From Ruegeria_C sp041537925 (GTDB lineage: Bacteria; Pseudomonadota; Alphaproteobacteria; Rhodobacterales; Rhodobacteraceae): DNA of 64,000 nucleotides. The notes below the pieces were generated by a model that worked only from the letters and a program-made list of their open reading frames with translations, had not been told where the DNA came from and ran no database searches. The translations under genes and the position numbers were made by a program. The stretch lies in assembly GCF_041537925.1 (NCBI RefSeq), contig NZ_JBGOSH010000003.1, positions 310,001 through 374,000 on the forward strand, in the 5' to 3' direction. Shown one piece after another: positions 17,785 through 25,562 of the stretch; position 1 is the first letter of the stretch; the number at the start of each line of letters is the position of its first letter.

Positions 17785-18317
17785 CCTATTGCTCAGATCC
17801 GAAGGGCGTTCTTCGAAGCATAATGCGCCTCGCCCCCGCTAAATGTTACCAACTCAAAACTTGTGCAGCCATACGCACGCGCAGGGTCTCATCGCGTACG
17901 GCATAATTGTTAAACCCTCTCCACGCAGCGCCAATTGAGCGGCCAGAAAGCTAGTGATTTTTGCCGCGATGATCTCTCTGGGAAAATGGGTTTGACCAAG
18001 ATAACGCAATACGCAGAGCTGAAGCGCGGTTTCGGATGGCGCAGGACGTAATCGCAAAACCGCAATAGGTCAGATTCAGAATTCTGCAGAGAGCCTGGGG
18101 ACAAGCCCGACACGCTCTGTCGGTCGGTCGATCCCAAGAGCAACCTGCGCGATTACAGGAAACGGTGTCCCGGTCACTAACGTTGGCTATCACACTTTGC
18201 TGCAAACAACCCCCATGTGACCCTTCGCGAAACACCTGGATCAGCCAACGCCACCCGAGATCAAATATTTCAACGCGTTAGGTGTTGCTGGGTGTTTCAA
18301 GTCAATCAAGAGGTGCT
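17785..18317. other. 533-bp gene-poor stretch with transposon debris
   Basis: No intact gene is visible. The left half contains the decayed Tn3-type transposase piece listed separately. The right end has an inverted repeat, GAAACACC at about 18229-18236 and GGTGTTTC at about 18291-18298, which could form a hairpin or be the remains of an element end. Several short frames occur on both strands but none has family resemblance or a ribosome site. Confidence 0.6.
17855..18057 (-). pseudogene. Remnant of a Tn3-family transposase (DUF4158 N-terminal domain)
   Basis: Read on the minus strand, TALQLCVLRYLGQTHFPREI followed by KITSFLAAQLAL matches the DUF4158 region at the N-terminus of Tn3-type TnpA (family pattern LGFALQLC.LRYPG...). 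After a frame change near 17905, the text continues as NNYAVRDETLRV, the next conserved DUF4158 motif (YA.R..TR..H). The match across two frames shows a real but broken gene. The upstream and downstream parts of the ~1000-residue transposase are gone. It marks the right side of the accessory MFS-GNAT-MocR stretch. Confidence 0.65.
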
Positions 18318-19004
18318 TTAGTCATGGCGGATGCGACTGCGTATCCGTGCCCAGCCACCGGGACCCAAAAAGAAGGACAGGCCGAACCCGGTGGCGAACC
18401 CCGCCAGATCGGCGGTCCAGTCCCTTGACCCGCCAAACAGCAACCCGAACAACAGCTGCGCACCCATCAGAAACGCGATGAGCGTAAAGGCTCGCGCCTG
18501 ATTCTCACCCACCAGCGACAGCTTGCGCCAGAGCAGAAAGGTAAAGGCGCCGATCAGCCCGTAGACCGGAGGGAAGCCACCCACCAGAGGATAAGGTTCG
18601 TTCAGCAACAGTGCATAAAGCAACGCGCCACCGATCCCGCTCAGAACGAAGATCAGCAGCATCGCTACCGCGCCAAAGGTCTCGGCCACCAACTTGCCCA
18701 TAGCCAGCACGAAGACACAGACAAAGATCGTTTGGGTGAAGGTAACGCTGACAAAAGGATAGGTTACGAAGCGCATTAGATGCTCGAAAGGCCAGCGCCC
18801 GGTCTCAACCATCCAATCGAATATATCACCCGAAAAGGCGTATTTTTGCATCGCTGCCACGCGCCAGCCAACCGCCTCGGGCCCGCCGATCAACCCTTTG
18901 GAGCCTGCCATGAAGAGAATCTCGATCCCCATCAGGACCAGAACCAGCGCCACCACCACGGGCGGCAACGGGTTCACGGGTGGGGTATGGGTGGGGCTGC
19001 TCAT
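18318..19004 (-). CDS. Rhomboid-family membrane protein, apparently without catalytic residues
   Basis: A 228-residue protein with about six membrane segments. The family outline is clear: FVTYPFVSVTFTQTIFVCVFVLAMGKLVAETFG matches the second helix region, PLVGGFPPVYGLIGAF the helix carrying the nucleophile, and ADLAGFATGFGLSFFLG the helix carrying the histidine. The usual GxSG serine position reads GGFPP and the usual AH.GGF position reads ADLAGF, so the Ser-His dyad seems absent, suggesting a pseudoprotease. The start is set at the ATG at 19004, preceded by AAAGGGACC; a longer frame would run into trpS. It diverges from trpS, an arrangement I associate with core roseobacter genomes. Confidence 0.75.
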   Translation of the reverse strand: MSSPTHTPPVNPLPPVVVALVLVLMGIEILFMAGSKGLIGGPEAVGWRVAAMQKYAFSGDIFDWMVETGRWPFEHLMRFVTYPFVSVTFTQTIFVCVFVLAMGKLVAETFGAVAMLLIFVLSGIGGALLYALLLNEPYPLVGGFPPVYGLIGAFTFLLWRKLSLVGENQARAFTLIAFLMGAQLLFGLLFGGSRDWTADLAGFATGFGLSFFLGPGGWARIRSRIRHD

Positions 19005-19092
19005 GACTTTGGTCCCTTTTGCGCCTGTTGACGTCTGTTGACCCCATGGGTAAGCGACGAAGGCCGAATTTTCCAGACGGGAGTCGCTTTCC

Positions 19093-20121
19093 ATGACCGA
19101 GACCAAGTTCACGCCCCGCGTGTTTTCCGGTGCGCAGCCTTCGGGCAACCTGCACTTGGGCAATTATCTTGGGGCGCTGCGGAATTGGGTGCGGATGCAG
19201 GGATCAGAGTTCGAGACCATCTATTGCATGGTTGACCTGCACGCGATCACCGTTTGGCAGGACCCGGCTGAACTGCGTAGGGCCACACGTGAGCTTTGCG
19301 CGGGATATATCGCGTCTGGCCTCGATCCCGAAAAGTCGATCCTGATCAACCAGAGCCAGGTTCCCGAACACGCGCAACTGGCCTGGGTTTTTAACTGCGT
19401 CGCCCGGATGGGGTGGATGCAGCGGATGACGCAATTCAAGGACAAGGCGGGCAAAAACGCGCAGAACGCCTCGCTGGGACTGTTTGCCTATCCGGCGCTG
19501 ATGGCGGCGGATATCCTTGTCTACCACGCCACCCATGTGCCAGTGGGCGAGGATCAGAAGCAGCATCTGGAACTGACCCGCGACATCGCGATCAAGTTCA
19601 ACCACGATTTCGGCGTCGATTTCTTCCCGGTCACCGAACCGGTGATCGAAGGCGCCGCAACGCGAGTGATGAGCCTGCGCGACGGGTCGAAGAAGATGTC
19701 GAAATCCGACCCTTCGGATGCCAGCCGTATCAACATGACCGATGACGCGGATACAATTGCGAAGAAAATCCGCAAGGCCAAGACCGATCCCAATGCGTTG
19801 CCATCTGAGGCGAACGGGCTGGAAGAGCGCCCCGAAGCGCGCAATCTGGTCGATATCTATGCCGCGCTAAGCGATCAGAGTGTAGATCAGGTGCTGGCCC
19901 AGGTTGGTGGCAAGCAGTTTGGCGAATTCAAGCCGATGCTGGCAGATCTGGCAGTGGCTAAACTGGCCCCGATCGCGACCGAGATGGCGCGGCTGATGAA
20001 CGACCAGACGGAAATCGACCGCATTCTGAGTCGCGGTTCGGAACGCGCGCGGGAGATCACCGCGCCGATCCTGCGCCAGACCTATGACATTATCGGGATG
20101 GTGCCGCCGGTCGCGCTCTGA
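19093..20121 (+). CDS. trpS: Tryptophanyl-tRNA synthetase
   Basis: A class I aminoacyl-tRNA synthetase of 342 residues. The HIGH-type motif is NLHLGNYLGAL (about 17-27) after the TrpRS signature VFSGAQPSG, and the KMSKS loop is SKKMSKSDPSD near 198-208. Other TrpRS landmarks include the adenylate-site YPALMAADILVY and VPVGEDQKQHLELTRDIA. The ATG at 19093 follows GGGAGTCGCTTTCC. Two short GC-rich hairpins directly follow the stop codon. Confidence 0.97.
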   Translation: MTETKFTPRVFSGAQPSGNLHLGNYLGALRNWVRMQGSEFETIYCMVDLHAITVWQDPAELRRATRELCAGYIASGLDPEKSILINQSQVPEHAQLAWVFNCVARMGWMQRMTQFKDKAGKNAQNASLGLFAYPALMAADILVYHATHVPVGEDQKQHLELTRDIAIKFNHDFGVDFFPVTEPVIEGAATRVMSLRDGSKKMSKSDPSDASRINMTDDADTIAKKIRKAKTDPNALPSEANGLEERPEARNLVDIYAALSDQSVDQVLAQVGGKQFGEFKPMLADLAVAKLAPIATEMARLMNDQTEIDRILSRGSERAREITAPILRQTYDIIGMVPPVAL

Positions 20122-20123
20122 CA

Positions 20124-20165
20124 CAGCGCCTCCAATGGCGCTGGGTCAAGGCGCTCCGAAGCGCC
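20124..20165 (+). terminator. Tandem hairpins downstream of trpS
   Basis: CAGCGCC (20124-20130) pairs with GGCGCTG (20137-20143), and GGCGCT (20150-20155) pairs with AGCGCC (20160-20165). Neither is followed by a T-run, so this is a transcript-end structure of uncertain strength between the convergent trpS and dehydrogenase genes. Confidence 0.4.
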
Positions 20166-20195
20166 GTGGGACAGGTCATGTGACCTCGCTGACCG

Positions 20196-21245
20196 CTATG
20201 CCGCATCCGGTCGCAATACATCCGCAACGATCGCCTCGGCCACGTAGTGCGGGCTGACATCACGCGTCTTTGCGGCGTGCAGGATGCGGTCCATCGTCCT
20301 GTCCAGCGCCTCGAGTTTCTGCGCCACCCAATCCTCGCGTGCGTCGATGCGCAAAATCTCGGTCGCGACATTGATGATACCGCCACCATTGGCCACGAAA
20401 TCCGGCGCATAAAGAATGCCGCGCTGGTGCAGTCGGTGCCCATCTTCGGGCGTCGCAAGCTGGTTGTTCGCCCCACCCGCTACCGCCTTGACCCGCAATC
20501 TGTCGATCCTGTCCGCATCCAGAATCCCGCCTATGGCGCAGGGCGCGAAGATATCGGCGTCGACATCGAAAATCGTATCGCTCGCCACCGCGCGTGCACC
20601 GAATTCGGCCTCGGCTCGCGAAGCTCGTGTCGCGTCGATATCGGTCACCACCAGCCGCGCGCCCTGTTCCCTTAGGAATCTACAAAGATGCCAGCCGACA
20701 TTGCCAAGCCCCTGCACGCTCACGGTCCGGCCCGACAGATCATCGGAACCGAACTGGTGCCGCGCCACCGCCCGGATCGCGTTGAAGATGCCGCGCGCCG
20801 TGATTGGGGATGGATCGCCGCTCGCGTGACTGCCCTGCTCAAGCCCAGCCACACAATCCGTCTCGCGCGCAATCTCGGCCATGTCGGCCGGGGTCATACC
20901 CATATCCTCGGCTGTCCAATAGCGCCCGTCGAGCTGCGCGACCGCGAGGCCAAAAGACTGCAACAGGCCGGGTGTCTTGTCGCGCACAGGATCGCCGACG
21001 ATAACCGCCTTGCCACCGCCCAATGGCAGACCGGCGGCGGCGTTCTTCAGCGTCATGCCCTGCGACAGGCGCAGCGCATCCTCGAGCGCCGCGTCGAAAC
21101 TGTCATAGGGTCGCATCCGCACACCACCCGCCGCTGGGCCAAGTTGTGTCGAATGGATGGCGATCAGGCCCAACAGACCGCTTTCGAGGTCCTCAATACG
21201 GTAAACGCCTTCATGCCCGGGCGCCTCGATTTGCGTCAGATTCAT
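20196..21245 (-). CDS. Leucine/valine/phenylalanine-type amino acid dehydrogenase
   Basis: A 349-residue Glu/Leu/Phe/Val dehydrogenase. The catalytic region GGVRMRPYDSFDAALEDALRLSQGMTLKNAAAGLPLGGGKAVIVGDP includes the lysines expected to bind substrate (MTLKNA and GGGKAV). The NAD-binding domain has VQGLGNVGWHLCRFL, a GxGxxG-type turn. The length fits the leucine dehydrogenase branch, which oxidatively deaminates branched-chain amino acids, rather than the longer glutamate dehydrogenases. The ATG at 21245 is preceded by GGAGGAGAG. It diverges from an Lrp-type regulator followed by ilvE, so a role in branched-chain amino acid turnover is likely. Confidence 0.87.
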   Translation of the reverse strand: MNLTQIEAPGHEGVYRIEDLESGLLGLIAIHSTQLGPAAGGVRMRPYDSFDAALEDALRLSQGMTLKNAAAGLPLGGGKAVIVGDPVRDKTPGLLQSFGLAVAQLDGRYWTAEDMGMTPADMAEIARETDCVAGLEQGSHASGDPSPITARGIFNAIRAVARHQFGSDDLSGRTVSVQGLGNVGWHLCRFLREQGARLVVTDIDATRASRAEAEFGARAVASDTIFDVDADIFAPCAIGGILDADRIDRLRVKAVAGGANNQLATPEDGHRLHQRGILYAPDFVANGGGIINVATEILRIDAREDWVAQKLEALDRTMDRILHAAKTRDVSPHYVAEAIVADVLRPDAA

Positions 21246-21303
21246 CTCTCTCCTCCGTCCTTGATCGAATTTTCTCACGAAGCGTGCAGCAATTCCCTCC
21301 AAT

Positions 21304-21354
21304 TTCGACTATTCACTAAATAAATTTTGAAAGTATTCTCTAACATCAGTCGAA
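21304..21354. promoter_or_regulatory. Candidate Lrp-type operator between the dehydrogenase and lrp genes
   Basis: TTCGACT (21304-21310) and AGTCGAA (21348-21354) form an exact inverted repeat separated by 37 bases of AT-rich sequence. The extended arms CCAATTTCGACT and AGTCGAATTTTTGG keep partial symmetry. The location between divergent genes and the A/T-rich core fit the multi-site binding of Lrp/AsnC octamers. Confidence 0.45.
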
Positions 21355-21371
21355 TTTTTGGAGATTCCACT

Positions 21372-21830
21372 ATGGACGCCATTGATCATCGAATCGTGCA
21401 CCACCTGCAAAAAGACGGACGGATGACAGTGACTGATCTGGCCGAGATAGTGGGGCTGTCCGCGACGCCTTGCGCGCGGCGAGTGGAGCGGTTGCAGACA
21501 AAGGGCGTCATCACCGGTTACGGCGCACGGGTCGATCCAGGAAAGCTCGGGTTGGGCGTGTCTATCTTTGTCTCGGTGGAACTGGCCCGCCAAGACAAAT
21601 CCGCGATCGATGCCTTCGAGAAGGCGATACTGATCTGCGACGAGGTCATGGAATGTTACCTGATGACCGGATCGCGCGACATCCTGTTGCGCGTAGTCGC
21701 CGCTGATCTTGCGGCATTCGACCGGTTCCTGGAAAACCGGCTGATGCAGATCCCCGGCATCCGCAATCTGCGGTCGAACTTCGCACTCAGAACCATCATG
21801 AAGCGCAACGAGTTGCCGGCGCCCGCGTGA
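21372..21830 (+). CDS. Lrp/AsnC family transcriptional regulator
   Basis: A 152-residue regulator with the N-terminal helix-turn-helix (IDHRIVHHLQKDGRMTVTDLAEIVGLSATPCARRVERLQTKGVITGYGARVD) and C-terminal RAM/effector domain (VSIFVSVELARQDKSAIDAFEKAI ... VMECYLMTGSRDILLRVVAADLAAFDRFL). I set the start at the ATG at 21372; an upstream TTG adds residues with no family match. It diverges from the amino acid dehydrogenase and precedes ilvE, so it probably responds to a branched-chain amino acid and controls these neighbours, as BkdR/Lrp proteins do elsewhere. Confidence 0.9.
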   Translation: MDAIDHRIVHHLQKDGRMTVTDLAEIVGLSATPCARRVERLQTKGVITGYGARVDPGKLGLGVSIFVSVELARQDKSAIDAFEKAILICDEVMECYLMTGSRDILLRVVAADLAAFDRFLENRLMQIPGIRNLRSNFALRTIMKRNELPAPA

Positions 21831-21901
21831 TCCCTCTGGTGAATCTGTTCTGGACGCCTGCGACAATCCTGCCTAGGTTTCGTCCGTTCAGGGAGGACCA
21901 G

Positions 21902-22765
21902 ATGGCGACGGGCAAGAACATCCGCACCTATTTCAACGATCACTGGCACGAGGGTGATGTGCCGATCATGCGGGCGGCAGATCACGGCGCATGGCTGGGC
22001 ACAAATGTATTCGACGGCGCGCGGCATGTGAACGGGCTGAGCCCCGATCTGGACGCCCATTGCGCACGGGTCAACCGCTCGGCCGAGGCGATGATGCTGA
22101 CACCCACCGTCACCGCTGACGAAATGGTCGCAATCGTGAAAGAAGGGCTGAAGGAATACGCCCCGGATGCGGCGGTTTATATCCGGCCGATGTATTGGGG
22201 CATCGACGGCGACAGCACGGCCGTCGTGCCGTCACAAGACAAGACTGGCTTTGCGATCTGCCTCGAAGAGATTCCAATGGCCCCGGCGCATGCCACTGCA
22301 ACCCTGACCACGACACGGTTCCGGCGGCCGGTGCTGGAGGCGGCGGTGGTGAACGCCAAGGCCGGCGCGCTTTATCCCAACAACGCGCGGATGCTGCGCG
22401 AGGCCCACGAGAAGGGGTTTTCAAACGCGCTGGCTGCCGATGCGATGGGCAATGTGGCGGAAACGGCCACCGCCAATATCTTCATGGTCCGCGATGGCGA
22501 GGTCTTTACACCCATTCCCAATGGCACCTTTCTGGCCGGGATCACACGGGCGCGGCATATCTCCAATCTGCGCTCGGACGGCGTGACGGTGCACGAAACG
22601 GTGCTGTCCTTCGATGATTTTCACAACGCAGACGAGGTCTTTATGTCGGGCAACATGAACAAGGTAACCCCGGTCACCGCACTGGAAGATACCGGCTATC
22701 AGGTCGGCCCGATTGCGCGGCGGGTGCGCGAACTGTATTGGGACTGGGCGGCGTCAGACCGGTAA
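21902..22765 (+). CDS. ilvE: Branched-chain amino acid aminotransferase
   Basis: Fold-type IV PLP aminotransferase that exchanges amino groups between leucine, isoleucine or valine and 2-oxoglutarate. The 287-residue protein shows VPIMRAADHGAWLGTNVFDGARHV at the N-terminus, the PLP-lysine context VVNAKAGALYPNNARMLREA, and the class IV signature ETATANIFMVRDGEVFTPIPNGTFLAGITR. The ATG at 21902 follows GGGAGGACC at good spacing; a longer frame reaching back into lrp has no support. It lies 71 bp downstream of the Lrp-type gene and probably shares its function with the dehydrogenase. Confidence 0.93.
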   Translation: MATGKNIRTYFNDHWHEGDVPIMRAADHGAWLGTNVFDGARHVNGLSPDLDAHCARVNRSAEAMMLTPTVTADEMVAIVKEGLKEYAPDAAVYIRPMYWGIDGDSTAVVPSQDKTGFAICLEEIPMAPAHATATLTTTRFRRPVLEAAVVNAKAGALYPNNARMLREAHEKGFSNALAADAMGNVAETATANIFMVRDGEVFTPIPNGTFLAGITRARHISNLRSDGVTVHETVLSFDDFHNADEVFMSGNMNKVTPVTALEDTGYQVGPIARRVRELYWDWAASDR

Positions 22766-22845
22766 CCCTTTGAGACACCTGCAAAACCACCGGTTGCCAG
22801 CCCCCTGTTGCTGGGGCATGATCCAGAAGAAAAGGAGCCATCCTC

Positions 22846-23301
22846 ATGCGGAAGTTTCTGGTCGTCCTTGATGACAGTCGTGAATGCTTGAACGCCATGC
22901 GATTCGCGGCCATGCGTGCGGCCCATACGGGCGGCGGCGTCGCCATCCTGTCGGTGATCCCTCCGGATGAGTTCAATCACTGGATCGGCGTCGGCGAAGT
23001 GATGCGCGAAGAAGCGCGCGAACGCATCCACGCCCATTACGAAGTGTTCGCCAAATGGATGCGCGACAAACAGTCGGTCGAGCCCGAATTGATAATCCGC
23101 GAAGGCGAGGCGGTACCGGAAATTATCGCCCAGGTGAACGAAGACCCGGAGATCGGGGTACTGGTGCTGGGTGCGGGGACCGACAAGAAAGGCCCCGGGC
23201 CGCTGGTCACACAGATGAGTCGGTCGTCCGGTTCGCTGCCGATCCCGTTCACCATCGTGCCAGGCGATCTGAGCAAGGAAAAGCTGGAAGCGATCACCTG
23301 A
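22846..23301 (+). CDS. Universal stress protein family protein
   Basis: A 151-residue single-domain UspA. It has the N-terminal strand RKFLVVLDDSRECLNAMRFAAMRAAHTGGGVAILSVIPP and, near the C-terminus, the ATP-binding pattern LVLGAGTDKKGPGPLVTQMSRSSGSLPIPFTIVPG (family G-2x-G-9x-G-S/T), with substitutions that leave nucleotide binding uncertain. A strong ribosome site, AAAAGGAGCC, precedes the ATG. It is a single gene between ilvE and the Irr-controlled nfu gene. Confidence 0.9.
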   Translation: MRKFLVVLDDSRECLNAMRFAAMRAAHTGGGVAILSVIPPDEFNHWIGVGEVMREEARERIHAHYEVFAKWMRDKQSVEPELIIREGEAVPEIIAQVNEDPEIGVLVLGAGTDKKGPGPLVTQMSRSSGSLPIPFTIVPGDLSKEKLEAIT

Positions 23302-23360
23302 TCCGCGGGTGCGCCCGGCAAAGATCAGGGGTGGCAGGTCTTGACCTAGCCTCCACACGA

Positions 23361-23377
23361 TTTAGAATTGTTCTAAA
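23361..23377. promoter_or_regulatory. Irr box (iron control element) upstream of the Nfu gene
   Basis: TTTAGAATTGTTCTAAA is a perfect 7-3-7 palindrome that matches, from memory, the ICE motif bound by the haem-responsive regulator Irr in alphaproteobacteria. It lies 58 bp before the nfu ATG, where promoter elements are expected. This predicts iron-dependent control of the Fe-S carrier gene. Confidence 0.8.
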
Positions 23378-23435
23378 CCTTGACTTGCGCCCTGACGGGT
23401 CGCATATCTGCTGCTCTGATCATGGAGACCCCAGA

Positions 23436-23999
23436 ATGTTCATCCAGACCGAATCGACCCCGAACCCCGCAACACTGAAATTCCTGCCGGGACAGACCGT
23501 GTTGGACATGGGCACCGCTGATTTCCCCTCTGCCGACACCGCAGGAAAATCTCCGCTGGCTGGCCGGATCTTCGCGGTGGACGGTGTGACCGGTGTGTTT
23601 CTGGGCAATGATTTCGTCACGGTCACCAAGAGTGATGGCGTCGAATGGGACCATATCAAACCCGCCATTCTGGGAGCGGTGATGGAGCATTTCCAGTCCG
23701 GGCAGCCGGTCATCAACGATGGCGACACGGCCGGGTCCGGCCATGCCGAACATACCGGCGAAGATGCCGAGGTGGTCGACCAGATCAAGGAACTGCTCGA
23801 CAGCCGGGTGCGTCCCGCGGTGGCACAGGATGGCGGTGACATCACTTTTCACGGCTTTGATCGCGGGGTAGTCTATCTGCATATGCAGGGTGCCTGTGCC
23901 GGATGCCCGTCCTCGACCCTGACGCTGAAGATGGGCATCGAGAACCTACTGCGCCACTATATCCCCGAAGTGACCGAGGTGCGCCCGGTTGCCGTCTGA
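23436..23999 (+). CDS. Nfu/NifU-like Fe-S cluster carrier protein
   Basis: A 187-residue protein of the Nfu class. The N-terminal Nfu_N domain begins MFIQTESTPNPATLKFLPGQ, and the C-terminal NifU domain has the cluster-binding CAGCPSS motif within MQGACAGCPSSTLTLKMGIENLL. It receives Fe-S clusters and passes them to apoproteins, for example aconitase, lipoyl synthase or respiratory subunits. I set the start at ATG 23436, the first codon that matches the family; the open frame extends much further upstream through uspA without meaning. An Irr box precedes it, and its stop overlaps the possible TTG start of the GFA gene. Confidence 0.93.
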   Translation: MFIQTESTPNPATLKFLPGQTVLDMGTADFPSADTAGKSPLAGRIFAVDGVTGVFLGNDFVTVTKSDGVEWDHIKPAILGAVMEHFQSGQPVINDGDTAGSGHAEHTGEDAEVVDQIKELLDSRVRPAVAQDGGDITFHGFDRGVVYLHMQGACAGCPSSTLTLKMGIENLLRHYIPEVTEVRPVAV

Positions 24000-24429
24000 C
24001 TCGGCCGCTTCCGTGACCGGGCAGTGCTATTGCGGTGCGACACGCCTGTCCGCCGCCGCCGCGCCCCTGACGGTGGCCTATTGCCATTGTGCCGATTGCC
24101 GCCGCTGGACCGGTGCGCCGGTGGGGGCTTTTGCCGCCTTCGATCAAAACGATCTGGCGACCAATCCCGCGCTGGGCGACGGGACCTCACATCATCCGGG
24201 CGTGCGGCGCTGGAATTGCGGCCGCTGCGGGTCGCCGCTGGCGGCAACTTTCGATTATCTGCCCGGTCAGGTCTACGTGCCCATCGGCGTGCTGGATCAG
24301 GCGGATGACTTGCCTCCGCTCCTGCATTGTCATGCCGACAAAGGGCTGCGCTGGCTGCACATTGCCGATGGGTTGGACCGCGCCGCTGGCTCAGGCCGGA
24401 ACGCGCTGAACAGCGCTGGCGACAGATGA
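23989..24429 (+). CDS. GFA family (glutathione-dependent formaldehyde-activating enzyme-like) zinc protein
   Basis: A protein of up to 146 residues with the GFA zinc pattern: CYCGA near 13, CHCADCRRWTG near 32-42, and CGRCGSPLA near 77-85. These cysteines bind zinc. The family is named for a reported formaldehyde-glutathione activity, but most members have no assigned reaction. The start is uncertain: TTG at 23989 overlaps the nfu stop, while GTG at 24013 would begin just before the first cysteine motif. It ends in an ATGA overlap with tsaB, so nfu-GFA-tsaB-rimI are probably one transcript. Confidence 0.83.
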   Translation: MPSDSAASVTGQCYCGATRLSAAAAPLTVAYCHCADCRRWTGAPVGAFAAFDQNDLATNPALGDGTSHHPGVRRWNCGRCGSPLAATFDYLPGQVYVPIGVLDQADDLPPLLHCHADKGLRWLHIADGLDRAAGSGRNALNSAGDR

Positions 24430-24998
24430 CGCTGATCCTTGGCTTCGACACCTCCGGCCCTTGGTGCGCAGCCACATTGCTGCGCGATGAGCAGGTGCTG
24501 ACCCTGCGCCATGAGGCGATGAGCAAAGGGCAGGCCGAACGGCTGATGCCATTGCTTGAGGAGGTTCTCGAACGGGCCGGTGTCACCTGGCGCGATCTGG
24601 ACGCCATCGGAGTTGGTACTGGTCCGGGCAATTTCACCGGCATCCGCATCGCGGTGTCAGCCGCGCGCGGGCTGGCGCTGGGCCTTGGCATTCCGTCGGT
24701 GGGCGTGGATGGGTTTGAGACCCGCGCGCTATGTGCACCGCCCGATCAGCAGGTCGCGGTTCCCGCCCCGCGCGATCAGCTTTACCTGCAAACGGACACG
24801 GGCATCGCCGTGGTCGCCCGGTCCGAGGTCGACGGGCCAGTTCATGCCGATATTGACCCGCAGGAGCTGGCTCAGGCCATTGCCCGGATCACCGCCGAAC
24901 GCCGACTTGGCGCGACGCATCCCCCCGCCCCGGTCTACGCCCGCCCGGCAGATGCAGCCCCAGCCAGCGACCCTCCGCCGGTCATTCTGGACGCATGA
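24426..24998 (+). CDS. tsaB: tRNA threonylcarbamoyladenosine biosynthesis protein TsaB
   Basis: TsaB is the scaffold partner of TsaD in making t6A37 on ANN-decoding tRNAs. The 190-residue protein begins LILGFDTSGPWCAATLL, and has the key GTGPGNFTGIRIAVSAARGLALGLGIPSVGVDGFE near 63-97, both typical of the ASKHA-fold TsaB. The ATG at 24426 overlaps the preceding stop codon (ATGA) and the 3' end overlaps rimI in the same way. The tsaB-rimI pairing is widespread in bacteria and supports both calls. Confidence 0.93.
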   Translation: MTLILGFDTSGPWCAATLLRDEQVLTLRHEAMSKGQAERLMPLLEEVLERAGVTWRDLDAIGVGTGPGNFTGIRIAVSAARGLALGLGIPSVGVDGFETRALCAPPDQQVAVPAPRDQLYLQTDTGIAVVARSEVDGPVHADIDPQELAQAIARITAERRLGATHPPAPVYARPADAAPASDPPPVILDA

Positions 24999-25408
24999 CG
25001 CCCGCGCAGATGGCACAAACCCATGCCGCCGCCTTTACCGGATCGCGGCCATGGTCGGCGACCGAGTTCGAAGCACTGCTGTCGAATCGATTCACCCACA
25101 AGGCAGGCGATGCGCGGTGTTTCGCGGTCTACACGCTGATCGCGGATCAGGCCGAATTGCTGACCATCGCCACTGATCCCGCCTACCAGCGGCAGGGCCT
25201 CGCCCGGCACTGTATGGAGCAATGGCAGGAAGAGGCCGCCGCAAATGGCGCCAGGCGCGCCTTTCTGGATGTGGCCGAGGACAATACACCGGCGCTGTCA
25301 CTTTATCATCGCTGCGGCTATGCCCGGTGCGGAGTGCGGCGGGCCTACTACCTGCGTGACCACGGGCTGAAACTCGACGCAATCGCGATGGAGCGTGCCT
25401 TGCCGTGA
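24995..25408 (+). CDS. rimI: Ribosomal protein S18 alanine N-acetyltransferase-like protein
   Basis: A 137-residue GNAT protein. The acetyl-CoA-binding segment is LLTIATDPAYQRQGLARHCMEQWQEEAAANGARRAFLDVAEDNTPALSLYHRCGYARCGVRRAYY, with the Q/R-x-x-G-x-A loop QRQGLA. It is translationally coupled to tsaB, the usual position of rimI. RimI acetylates the N-terminal alanine of S18 in E. coli; the substrate here is inferred from that context. The N-terminal WSATEFEALL is also typical of RimI. Confidence 0.88.
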   Translation: MTPAQMAQTHAAAFTGSRPWSATEFEALLSNRFTHKAGDARCFAVYTLIADQAELLTIATDPAYQRQGLARHCMEQWQEEAAANGARRAFLDVAEDNTPALSLYHRCGYARCGVRRAYYLRDHGLKLDAIAMERALP

Positions 25409-25562
25409 AGGAAAGCACGCTCAAGGCTGCCTGCAGCCGTAAAAAGCGGTTGACCCCCGGCACCGGGCACGGCCTTAATTGCCAGCGTCATATACAGTTG
25501 ATCAATCACCGGGGCTTCGGGAGCAACCCGCGCCCTCAACCAAAAAACAACGGGAGTATCCA

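Noticed and set aside
23055..23435. Upstream extension of the Nfu frame through uspA
   Set aside because: The extension overlaps a complete uspA gene and the Irr box; family similarity starts at the ATG at 23436.
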